Origin: Bartonella bovis 91-4 | Lineage (GTDB): Bacteria; Pseudomonadota; Alphaproteobacteria; Rhizobiales; Rhizobiaceae | Assembly (NCBI RefSeq): GCF_000384965.1 | Contig: NZ_CM001844.1 | Coordinates: 170,046-234,045, forward strand | DNA: 64,000 nucleotides | Reading direction: 5' to 3' | Part shown: one piece after another, positions 29,355-37,092 of the stretch | How positions within the stretch are numbered: position 1 is the stretch's first letter | Layout: the number at the start of each line of letters is the position of its first letter | The notes under the pieces: generated by a model | Databases searched by the model: none | Told to the model about the DNA's origin: nothing | Seen by the model: the letters and a program-made list of their open reading frames with translations, nothing else | Program-made: the position numbers and the translations under genes

Positions 29355-30124
29355 TTTTGTGTGGAATGTTTTATCTCATATTGCACAAGTTACGGTAGGA
29401 GTAGGGCTTAAGCTACAAGAAAGACAAGGTTTTATTCTAACTGTTTCAATTATGGTTTGATAGCGTTTTACTGCTTTGCGTTTTACAGAGTCTAGGTATT
29501 GATTTAACTGCTCATTTAGAAGATGGGTTAAAAGGAACGAAGAAAGTTTCTATCACGCAAAATAGCGTTATAATCGTTCATATTTTGGCTGAAGAAGTGT
29601 AAAATTCTCCTCATATTTTATAAGGCTAGAAATTTTATACATTCAATAAGACTGTTTTTCTATCAAAAGAGTATTGATTAGTAATGTTAAGTACGCTTTG
29701 AAGAGAGATATATTGTTATTGTTGACGCACATGCTTTAATAAGTCAAAAAATTATTCAAAATAATAAGAAGATTAGTTGATTGGACGAGATTGCTTTTGT
29801 TTCACGCGTTTTGTTTATTTTTAAGAGAGGTTTGCTTTTTATAATATCTTATTGATGAAAATACTGCATGTTACGTTCTTTAGAGCAATGTTTTCTCAAA
29901 TGTTTTTTAAGTAGAGCATTGTTTATAGTGAAAGAAATTGCAATGCGTGTTGACTATAAGAATATGCTTCTTATTGATTGAATAATCGGGAAGGGGTAAG
30001 CAACATAGATAGTTTTACTCAAATTGGTATGGCAGTTCCTAGTATTTTGTTAAGAGGAATTGAATTAATATGGTGAATTTTAAGAGTATTTTATTTAAAG
30101 ATGCGTCATATATTAGGAAGATGA
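29355..30124. other. Intergenic stretch with possible gene remnant
   Basis: This is 770 bases between the SleB-like gene and mutM. Plus-strand frames directly after the SleB stop encode a short run (NFVWNVLSHIAQVTVGVGLK then LQERQGFILTV). After a +1 shift near 29440 they continue to a TAA at 29600-29602 (SLGIDLTAHLEDGLKGTKK then VSITQNSVIIVHILAEEV). This has the look of a frameshifted short gene, but I do not recognise the product. The rest (29603-30124) is AT-rich with no gene seen. Confidence 0.35.
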
Positions 30125-31000
30125 ATGCCTGAACTTCCGGAGGTAGAAACAGTTCGTCGTGGGCTTGAACCGGTTTTGACTGGTGCAAAGATTATATCTG
30201 TGACGCTTAATCGTAAAAATTTGCGATTTCCTTTTCCAGAAGAGTTTTCTAAACAACTTGTGGGCAAAAAGATTGTACAACTTAATCGGCGTGCAAAATA
30301 TTTATTGTTTCATCTTTCGCAAAATGAAACAATTTTGAGTCATATGGGAATGTCAGGAACGTGGCGCATAGAAAATGAGCTTTTAAGAAAAGAGCATGCT
30401 TCTATGGGCAAGTTAGTTGCGCATGATCATTTTATAATGGACGTTAGGGTAAAAGATGGTAACGTTTACCGTATCATTTATAATGATACTCGTCGTTTTG
30501 GTTTTATGCTTTTAGCCGACACAATAAAGCTTGATGAACACCCGCTTTTAAAGAAATTAGGGGTTGAGCCTATGGGGGATACGCTTTCTGGTTCTTATTT
30601 ACAAAAGGCTTTTATCAATAAAAAAACATCTCTTAAAACGGCTTTGCTTGATCAGTCTATTATCGCAGGACTTGGTAATATTTATGTTTGTGAAGCGCTT
30701 TGGCGTAGCCGTTTATCTCCGCAGCGTAGTGCGTTTACATTGGCACTAAAGAGTACGAGTGCATACAAATTTGCAAATCGTTTAGCACAAAATATATGTG
30801 ATGTGATTTCTGAAGCGATAATTGCTGGAGGGTCTTCTTTACGTGATTATGTGCATACAGATGGCTCACTTGGTTATTTTCAATACAATTTTTCAGTTTA
30901 TGGACGGGAAGGAAAGGAATGTTTACAATGTGGAGTGCCTATTGTACGCATTTCGCAAGCTGGACGTTCAAGTTTTTACTGCCCAAAGTGTCAAAAATGA
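30125..31000 (+). CDS. mutM: Formamidopyrimidine-DNA glycosylase
   Basis: MutM removes 8-oxoguanine and other oxidised purines from DNA and cleaves the abasic site. The 291-residue protein starts MPELPEVETVRRGLEPVL, which supplies the catalytic N-terminal proline and Glu after Met removal. It contains a helix-two-turn-helix core (AGLGNIYVCEALWRSRLSP, about 182-200). The C-terminal zinc finger is formed by CLQC (about 268-271) and CPKC (about 286-289). The GGSSLRDYVHTDGSLGYFQ segment is typical. The ATG at 30125 is fixed by the required MPE N-terminus; an ATG at 30121 is out of frame. Confidence 0.96.
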   Translation: MPELPEVETVRRGLEPVLTGAKIISVTLNRKNLRFPFPEEFSKQLVGKKIVQLNRRAKYLLFHLSQNETILSHMGMSGTWRIENELLRKEHASMGKLVAHDHFIMDVRVKDGNVYRIIYNDTRRFGFMLLADTIKLDEHPLLKKLGVEPMGDTLSGSYLQKAFINKKTSLKTALLDQSIIAGLGNIYVCEALWRSRLSPQRSAFTLALKSTSAYKFANRLAQNICDVISEAIIAGGSSLRDYVHTDGSLGYFQYNFSVYGREGKECLQCGVPIVRISQAGRSSFYCPKCQK

Positions 31001-31071
31001 ATAAACATCTTGCAAAATCTTACAACAAGCTTAAAGTTATGAGTAGCTTTCATTAGAATGGAGAGATTTTT

Positions 31072-32487
31072 ATGCTTGATAAAGTGCTTACACATCTTGA
31101 TGAAAATGTAGATAAGAGCGTTGAACGTCTTTTTTCTCTTTTACGTTTTCATTCAATTTCTACAGATTCAGCTTATAAGGATGCGTGCCGTCAAGCAGCT
31201 GATTGGTTGGTGGAAGATTTAAAAACTATAGGTTTTGAAGCTTCACGGCGTGATACACCTGGCCATCCGATGGTTGTTGGACATCACCCAGGACCTTCAG
31301 ATGACTGTTTACATGTCCTGTTTTATGGGCATTATGATGTTCAACCAGTTGATCCCTTAAATTTATGGAACAATGATCCATTTGACCCTTATTTAAAAGA
31401 GCAGAATGGAGAAAAGGTTATTTGTGCTCGTGGTGCTTCAGATGATAAAGGCCAGCTTATGACTTTTGTTGAAGCATGTCGTGCATTTAAAAAAGAAACA
31501 GGTCAACTTCCTGTTAAGGTAACTGTTTTATTTGAGGGTGAGGAAGAAAGTGGCTCTCCTTCACTTATTCCTTTTTTAAAAGCAAATGCTGATGAGCTTA
31601 AGGCTCATTGTACGTTAGTTTGCGACACACCAATGTGGGATGCAAATACTCCCTCAGTTTGTATTGGTCTTCGAGGAATGTTAGGGGAAGAAGTCATTGT
31701 CACTGGAGCTAATCGTGATTTGCATTCTGGTGGTTTTGGAGGGGTTGCAGCCAATCCTCTTCGTATTTTAGCTAAAATTTTGGCTGGGCTTCATGATGAA
31801 AATAATAGGGTGACAATTCCTGGATTTTATGATGGTGTAGAAGAAACGCCTCCACAAGTTTTACAATCATGGAATGAACTTAATAGTAGTGTACAAGCAA
31901 TGCTACGTCCTTTTGGTCTTTCTGTTCCTGCCGGCGAAAAGGGGCGTAGTATTTTAGAACAAATATGGGCTCGTCCTACAGCGGAAATAAACGGTATTAG
32001 TGGGGGCTATGCAGGAGAAGGGTTTAAAACGGTTATTCCTTCTCAAGCCAGTGCAAAAGTTTCTTTTCGTTTGGTTCATAAACAAGATCCTGAAAAAATA
32101 CGTCAAGCTTTTCGTGATTATGTACGCAGCCTTATTCCGGCAGATTGTACAGTTACATTTAAAGATCATAGTGCTGCTCCAGCTATTCAGTTATCTCCTG
32201 ATTCACCTTTTGTTGAAGCAGCAAAGGATGCTTTAACTCAAGAATGGGAGAAGTCTGCTTTATTAATTGCTATGGGTGGTTCAATTCCAATTGTTGAAAG
32301 CTTTCGATCAATTCTTGGTATGGAAAGCATTTTGGTTGGATTTGCATTAGCTGATGATGGGGCTCATTCACCTAATGAAAAATATAATTTAAAGTCGTTT
32401 CATAAAGGACAGCGGTCTTGGGCGCGTATTCTTGAAATTTTCGCAAATAGGAGGATAAATGACAGAAATTCGTGTTCATCAAGGTGA
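31072..32487 (+). CDS. M20 family metallopeptidase (dipeptidase-like)
   Basis: This is a zinc-dependent M20/M25/M40 peptidase of 471 residues, probably a cytosolic dipeptidase or related amidohydrolase. Metal-site motifs are FYGHYDVQPVDP (about 84-95, metal His and catalytic Asp), ARGASDDKGQL (about 122-132, bridging Asp) and FEGEEESGSPSL (about 156-167, catalytic and metal Glu). A dimerisation domain (about 200-370) follows. The C-terminal metal His sits in DGAHSPNEKYN. Its last 29 bases overlap the RNase D gene, suggesting co-expression. The exact substrate cannot be told from sequence. Confidence 0.9.
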   Translation: MLDKVLTHLDENVDKSVERLFSLLRFHSISTDSAYKDACRQAADWLVEDLKTIGFEASRRDTPGHPMVVGHHPGPSDDCLHVLFYGHYDVQPVDPLNLWNNDPFDPYLKEQNGEKVICARGASDDKGQLMTFVEACRAFKKETGQLPVKVTVLFEGEEESGSPSLIPFLKANADELKAHCTLVCDTPMWDANTPSVCIGLRGMLGEEVIVTGANRDLHSGGFGGVAANPLRILAKILAGLHDENNRVTIPGFYDGVEETPPQVLQSWNELNSSVQAMLRPFGLSVPAGEKGRSILEQIWARPTAEINGISGGYAGEGFKTVIPSQASAKVSFRLVHKQDPEKIRQAFRDYVRSLIPADCTVTFKDHSAAPAIQLSPDSPFVEAAKDALTQEWEKSALLIAMGGSIPIVESFRSILGMESILVGFALADDGAHSPNEKYNLKSFHKGQRSWARILEIFANRRINDRNSCSSR

Positions 32488-33079
32488 TTTGCCAAATTTA
32501 GACAACTATCACGTTGATGCTATTGCGGTTGATACTGAGACTTTAGGATTACAACCGTATCGTGATCGCTTGTGTGTTGTTCAGCTTTCTGCTGGGGATG
32601 GTACGGCTGATATTATACAGATTGCTAAAGGGCAAAATAGTGCTCCTAATTTGGTTAAGTTGCTTGAAGATAAGGCAATTACCAAAATATTTCATTTTGG
32701 GCGTTTTGATCTTGCTATTTTAGCGCATACTTTTGGAGTTATGCCGGATGTCATCTTTTGTACAAAGATTGCATCAAAACTTACGCGTACTTATACTGAT
32801 CGGCATGGTTTGAAGGAGATTTGTAGCGAGCTGTTAAACATTAATATTTCTAAACAACAACAATCCTCAGATTGGGCAACAGAAACTTTATCGCGTGCAC
32901 AAATTGAATACGCGGCATCTGATGTTTTGTATCTACATCGTTTGAAAAGTGTGTTTGAAACACGTTTAAAGCGCGAAGAGCGAGAAAATGTTGCAAAGGC
33001 ATGTTTTCAATTTTTACCGGTGAGAGCAAAGCTCGATCTTTTAGGATGGCCAGAGATTGATATTTTTGCACATAGCTGA
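32459..33079 (+). CDS. Short ribonuclease D (3'-5' exonuclease)
   Basis: This 206-residue DEDD-type 3'-5' exonuclease is RNase D-like. Exo I is AVDTETLGLQPYRDRLCVVQ (about 23-42), Exo II includes KIFHFGRFDLAIL (about 76-88), and Exo III includes YAASDVLYLHRL (about 151-162). It lacks the C-terminal HRDC domains of full-length RNase D, so it corresponds to the short alphaproteobacterial form. The ATG lies inside the end of the upstream peptidase gene, preceded by AGGAGG (32450-32455). It is followed by an intrinsic terminator. Confidence 0.88.
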   Translation: MTEIRVHQGDLPNLDNYHVDAIAVDTETLGLQPYRDRLCVVQLSAGDGTADIIQIAKGQNSAPNLVKLLEDKAITKIFHFGRFDLAILAHTFGVMPDVIFCTKIASKLTRTYTDRHGLKEICSELLNINISKQQQSSDWATETLSRAQIEYAASDVLYLHRLKSVFETRLKREERENVAKACFQFLPVRAKLDLLGWPEIDIFAHS

Positions 33080-33133
33080 GTTTAAAAATTTATTTTTAAT
33101 CTAAGAAAAGAAGTTTTGTTAATGTAATAAAAT

Positions 33134-33166
33134 AAAATGCCTGTATTTCATGGGCATTTTTTGTTT
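33134..33166 (+). terminator. Intrinsic terminator after the RNase D gene
   Basis: AAAATGCC pairs with GGCATTTT around a loop of about eleven bases and runs into TTTTTTGTTT. It is a good rho-independent terminator 55 bases after the RNase D stop and should end the peptidase-RNase D transcript. Confidence 0.75.
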
Positions 33167-33886
33167 ACTTATTTTTGCATGTATTGCTGATAAAAAATTT
33201 TATAGAGCGATTTTTTATAATCAATTTATTTGATTTGAATATTATATCGATAAATATGTACCTTTTTTATTATAGTTTCTTCCGTTAGTTTCATAAGATC
33301 AAAAGATACAAAACAAGTTTATAGGGTATAACAGTAGATAGGAAGTGGGGGCTATTAATATCTGTTGAAGGTTAGATATAAATATTTCCGAAAGTTATTT
33401 TGAGTACTATGGCTATAGTGGTACTTTTTCTAGAGAAGTGTATTCGTAACGTTTGTGTGCAGCTTTATTTATTTCTAATCACGCATTGGCCCTAATATTG
33501 CGAGGACGTAGTTATACGCTTGTTTCAAAGTATTGTTTTATTTGAGATGCAGCAAAGGCACCATAAATCCTATTATGGGTAATGAATAGGTATAAGGACG
33601 TTGCTTGGTTATATTTTCTTTGGTGCTAGTGGTGAATATCCAGTAACTGACAAAATTATCGTCTCGTACAAAAGATTAATATTTGAATTGCAAGAAAAAA
33701 ATTTACAAAGTCAATGCTTTTTATTTTGTTATCGTATGCACAATCCTCATTACAGGGGTGATTACGTCGTTAAAAGACTTTATTTTTGATTGGGGCTTTC
33801 ACTTTTTTCTCATCATTCTATGGATATTTGAAATAATGTGATTATATATAAAATACGTTTTGGATATTTTATATGGAGATCAAGCT
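33167..33886. other. Intergenic stretch, no gene seen
   Basis: This is 720 bases of AT-rich DNA before the small secreted protein. A 62-codon frame at 33601-33789 has no ribosome binding site and no recognisable domain, so I do not call it. The last 40 bases (from 33850) resemble the leader of the porin gene at 35002 (TAAAATAC and TGGAGATCAA shared), so they probably hold a related promoter. Confidence 0.55.
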
Positions 33887-34219
33887 ATGAAAATAAAACA
33901 TTTCGGAATTATAGTACTTTTCATTTTGGGTTCAAATTCTTCAGTTCAGGGAGCTAATCTTATGGTTGTGAAAGGATTGGCGCTGAATGTTGCTACCACT
34001 TTTGTTTCTACAGATTTGCATTTCGATGAGTGGAATAGCGATTCTATAAATAATACTATTTTAAATATTTCTTGTACTGATCAAAACAAGTGGACAACGA
34101 ATTATGGAAAGAAATATGCAGCTTCTTTAACTCAAAACAATAAAGGCAGACCAAGTTTGAAATCAAATAAAAAACCACGGCGACCACGGTGGTCTAGAAT
34201 ACACCCACTTAGTTTTTAA
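33887..34219 (+). CDS. Small secreted protein of unknown function
   Basis: I do not recognise this 110-residue protein. It begins MKIKHFGIIVLFILGSNSSVQG, a convincing signal peptide with probable cleavage after VQG. A short polar central part (FVSTDLHFDEWNSDSINN) follows, then a Lys/Arg/Pro-rich tail ending KPRRPRWSRIHPLSF. The ATG at 33887 is chosen over one nine codons upstream because it has a GGAG site eight bases before it. The leader and position match the Hbp-type porin gene that follows. The mature protein has no porin motif and is far too short for a barrel. It could be a recombined or truncated surface-protein gene. Confidence 0.5.
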   Translation: MKIKHFGIIVLFILGSNSSVQGANLMVVKGLALNVATTFVSTDLHFDEWNSDSINNTILNISCTDQNKWTTNYGKKYAASLTQNNKGRPSLKSNKKPRRPRWSRIHPLSF

Positions 34220-35001
34220 TCAATAATTCAGCGGCTTTTGTGACATTTAAAAGAATCATGAAAGGGGGATAAGTGTGTTTGTGTTTTTTATATGTTGGCT
34301 TGTATTGTGTATATATTAATTATACGAGACTTTCGGGTATTAGTTTAATTTAGTCAATCAGTAGAGATAGATGATCGGTTTATTTCTGGCTATTAATGAT
34401 GTTGTGCGAGGCGCGCTATTTATTTGCGTTTCTACTGGATGATAATGGTGGTGATTCTTAACAATTGTTATTTGTATAAAGTTAGATTTGGTTTTGATAA
34501 ACACTTGAACAGAAATTTAATTACGGTTTATTTTGCAGTTATTGACTATTTTAACTTATAAATTTCAGTTATTGGGGCGTTAACAAGAGTTATCTTTTTT
34601 AATAATGTACTATTTAAAAGCTGGTATTTATTACCTTTGCCTATTTAACGGGGAAGTTCAGTATTGTAGTGTACAGGTTAATGGAATGTTGGGAAAAGAA
34701 ATTTATTAGATAATATAAGGATGTACATAACAGTACAATTTCGTAGAGTATTTCCAATATGTAAAATTTGTTATGTATTTAATAGGATACTGAATTTGTT
34801 ATTATACTATCTTTTTAGATTAAGCTGCTATTGGCAAATTTCTGATTCTATTTTGTTAATGTAAACAAATAGATAACGTATTATATTTATTTCTATGATA
34901 CATGTCTTCTTGTTAATAAAGAGCAGAAAATTATTTTTCTATAGATAATTGAAACAAAATATTGTAAAATACACTTTGAATCATATTGTGGAGATCAATC
35001 T
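34220..35001. other. Intergenic stretch, no gene seen
   Basis: This is 782 bases of very AT-rich DNA between the small secreted protein and the first Hbp-type porin. All frames are short; no tRNA or phage remnant was recognised. The end (about 34950-35001) holds the porin leader, with TAAAATAC at 34965-34972 and a TGGAGATCAA ribosome-binding segment directly before the ATG. Confidence 0.55.
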
Positions 35002-35820
35002 ATGATAAGATGCCTTATTATTATATGTGCTCTTACTGTGGCTTCAATTTCTATTGTGCGTGCGTCAGGTTATATGGTTATTCAAGAGCCAATACCAGTT
35101 TTTTTTCCTTCTACTTTTTCTTGGGAAGGTTTGTATTTGGGGGGGCAAATTGGTGGGGGGGTGGGCAGACTTTCTGTAAATCCTCGTATTATTTCTGGTA
35201 AAAGTACTGTTAGTAAAAAATCTCAAACAGTTTCTAGTGATAAGTATAATCTTGCAGGTTTTATTGGGGGTTTTTATATAGGTTCCAACCTTAGGCTCGA
35301 CAATGGCCTTATCTTAAGTGTTGATACAGACATTGTTTTGTCTAATCAAAAGAATGTACAATTTGGTAAGCGGATGACTGTTAGTGATCAATCAGCCCTT
35401 GTACATAATGCGCTCGTTAGTCGTTTTGGGCACAAAAAATCTGGTTCGATTAAAGTGGGTAATGAGGTAACTTATAATACCACTCGTAAAGAAAAATGGG
35501 CTGGTGCTACACGGATTCGTATTGGTTTTGCTACTGGTCACATTATGCCTTATATTGCCGGTGGCATTGCTTATACGAATCTTCAAATTATTCCTTGGTT
35601 TTTAGTCAATTCAGCTAATCCTTTAAATTTAATGGCAGAAAAAAAGACGCTAATTGGTTACACTCTTGGTGCGGGGGTTAATTTTGCAATAAGTGATAAT
35701 GTTATTCTTCGTGGAGAATATCGTTATTCAGATTTTGGTAAAAAGAAATTTATGGAGGTTCCGGTAAACGTTAGTTATAGCACTCATGACTTGCGTGTAG
35801 GTGTGGCATATAAATTGTAA
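35002..35820 (+). CDS. Hemin-binding protein-like outer-membrane porin (Omp25/31 family)
   Basis: This is a 272-residue outer-membrane beta-barrel of the Omp25/Omp31 family. In Bartonella these are the Hbp hemin-binding proteins. It has a signal peptide (about 1-22, ending VRAS), then FSWEGLYLGGQIGGGVGRL (the conserved first strand). Next come FIGGFYIGSNLRLDNGLILSVDTDIVLS, WAGATRIRIGFATGHIMPYIAGGIAYT and the C-terminal EYRYSDFGKKKF. It ends VGVAYKL, where the usual last residue for barrel assembly is Phe. Three paralogues lie in this window. Hemin binding is inferred from family membership. A GGAG site precedes the ATG. Confidence 0.85.
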   Translation: MIRCLIIICALTVASISIVRASGYMVIQEPIPVFFPSTFSWEGLYLGGQIGGGVGRLSVNPRIISGKSTVSKKSQTVSSDKYNLAGFIGGFYIGSNLRLDNGLILSVDTDIVLSNQKNVQFGKRMTVSDQSALVHNALVSRFGHKKSGSIKVGNEVTYNTTRKEKWAGATRIRIGFATGHIMPYIAGGIAYTNLQIIPWFLVNSANPLNLMAEKKTLIGYTLGAGVNFAISDNVILRGEYRYSDFGKKKFMEVPVNVSYSTHDLRVGVAYKL

Positions 35821-35966
35821 TCTTTTGTTAAGATTAATTGATGAAGAATTCTATTTTTAATGGGACTCTCAACGTTTAATTGGGAGGTGTGTCTTTTTTA
35901 CTACAGATATTTAGCGAAAGTAGTTTATATAAGCTCCATATTCACACATTAGCTATGGAGTAAATT

Positions 35967-36839
35967 ATGAATATGAAATGTGTAGTAACAGCGTCTATTT
36001 TCGCTTTAGTTTCAGCTTCTGCAGCTCAAGCAGCAGATATGCCAATTCAGGAAAGACCAACAACAGTATTGCCACAAGTTGTTGTTGCCCCAGCTTTTTC
36101 TTGGACAGGTTTTTACCTTGGTGGACAAATCGGTGGCTTTTCAAGTAAGAGCAACTCGAAAGGAACTTATGAAAAAGCACCAAATGAGCTTCTTGAAAAC
36201 AATAAAGCGTTTCCTAAGTTTTCAGGTTTTGTAGGGGGCCTTTACGCAGGTTCTAACGTTGATTTCGACAATGGCTTTGTTTTGGGTGTTGACACAGACA
36301 TCGTTTGGTCTGGAGAAAAAGCTAAAGCATCAAAAACGTATACTTTGGCTCAGGACGGCACTGATGATAAAAAAAGATTGGTAGCGCGGGCAGATGGTGA
36401 AGATGGTGGTACTGGTGGTGAAGGTGGTACTGGTGGTGAAGGTGATAAGCCAAACACTCCACCAGTTCCTTCTGATGTAACTAGAAATGTGACTTTTAAC
36501 AGTAAATGGTCTGGTGCTACACGGGTTCGTCTTGGTTTTGCTTTTGATCGTATTATGCCTTATGTTGCTGGTGGTATTGCTTATTCGCAGATTAAAGCTT
36601 CAGTTGCACAAAGAGAAGGAGGAAGCGTAGTAGAAAAACCTCTTGAAGACTGGTCAAATTCAAAAACATTTGTTGGATACACTCTTGGTGCCGGTGTTGA
36701 CTTTGCAATGACTGAAAGCGTTATGTTACGTGCAGAGTACCGTTACTCAGACTTTGGTAAAAAGTCATTTGTCAATGACAACATTGAAGTTGATTTTAAG
36801 ACCAATGATTTCCGCGTTGGTGTAGCATACAAATTCTAA
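35967..36839 (+). CDS. Hemin-binding protein-like outer-membrane porin with Gly-rich loop
   Basis: This 290-residue member of the Omp25/31 (Hbp) family lies 146 bases after its paralogue. Its signal peptide ends SAAQA-AD. The mature start leads into FSWTGFYLGGQIGGFSS, then FVGGLYAGSNVDFDNGFVLGVDTDIVWS, WSGATRVRLGFAFDRIMPYVAGGIAYS, AEYRYSDFGKKSF and a terminal VGVAYKF. Between two strands it carries a Gly-rich insert with a tandem GGTGGE repeat, probably a surface loop. Codon use is less AT-skewed than in its neighbours, which suggests strong expression. An intrinsic terminator follows. Confidence 0.88.
   Translation: MNMKCVVTASIFALVSASAAQAADMPIQERPTTVLPQVVVAPAFSWTGFYLGGQIGGFSSKSNSKGTYEKAPNELLENNKAFPKFSGFVGGLYAGSNVDFDNGFVLGVDTDIVWSGEKAKASKTYTLAQDGTDDKKRLVARADGEDGGTGGEGGTGGEGDKPNTPPVPSDVTRNVTFNSKWSGATRVRLGFAFDRIMPYVAGGIAYSQIKASVAQREGGSVVEKPLEDWSNSKTFVGYTLGAGVDFAMTESVMLRAEYRYSDFGKKSFVNDNIEVDFKTNDFRVGVAYKF
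36405..36440 (+). repeat. Two 18-bp tandem repeats in a porin loop
   Basis: GGTGGTACTGGTGGTGAA occurs twice in perfect tandem (36405-36422 and 36423-36440). It encodes GGTGGE twice inside the predicted surface loop of the Hbp-type porin, preceded by GEDG. Changes in copy number would keep the reading frame and alter loop length. Confidence 0.9.
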
Positions 36840-36863
36840 TTTGTTGTAAGATTTAAGTTTTTT

Positions 36864-36897
36864 AAAGGCTCTGTTTTTGGCAGGGCCTTTATTTTTT
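36864..36897 (+). terminator. Intrinsic terminator after Hbp-type porin
   Basis: AAAGGCTCTG pairs with CAGGGCCTTT (one G-U pair) around TTTTTGG, followed by ATTTTTT. It is a strong rho-independent terminator 25 bases after the porin stop. Confidence 0.85.
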
Positions 36898-37092
36898 GAT
36901 AAATTTATTTTGGGGTTTATTTTTTTGCTAGTTTTGTGATAAAGCCCTGACGCGTGATGATATTTTCTTCTTAATCGTTGCTTCATACGAATTATTGATT
37001 CGGCCTTCCGCATAAATTAAACAACCATGGTTGCAGGGTTTAGGGGAATTATGCAAAAATAAAATCATAAAAGTGGACAGGAACATTTCACA

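Noticed and set aside
33601..33789. 62-codon plus-strand frame
   Set aside because: No ribosome binding site, no recognisable domain, and it sits in a decayed AT-rich gap.
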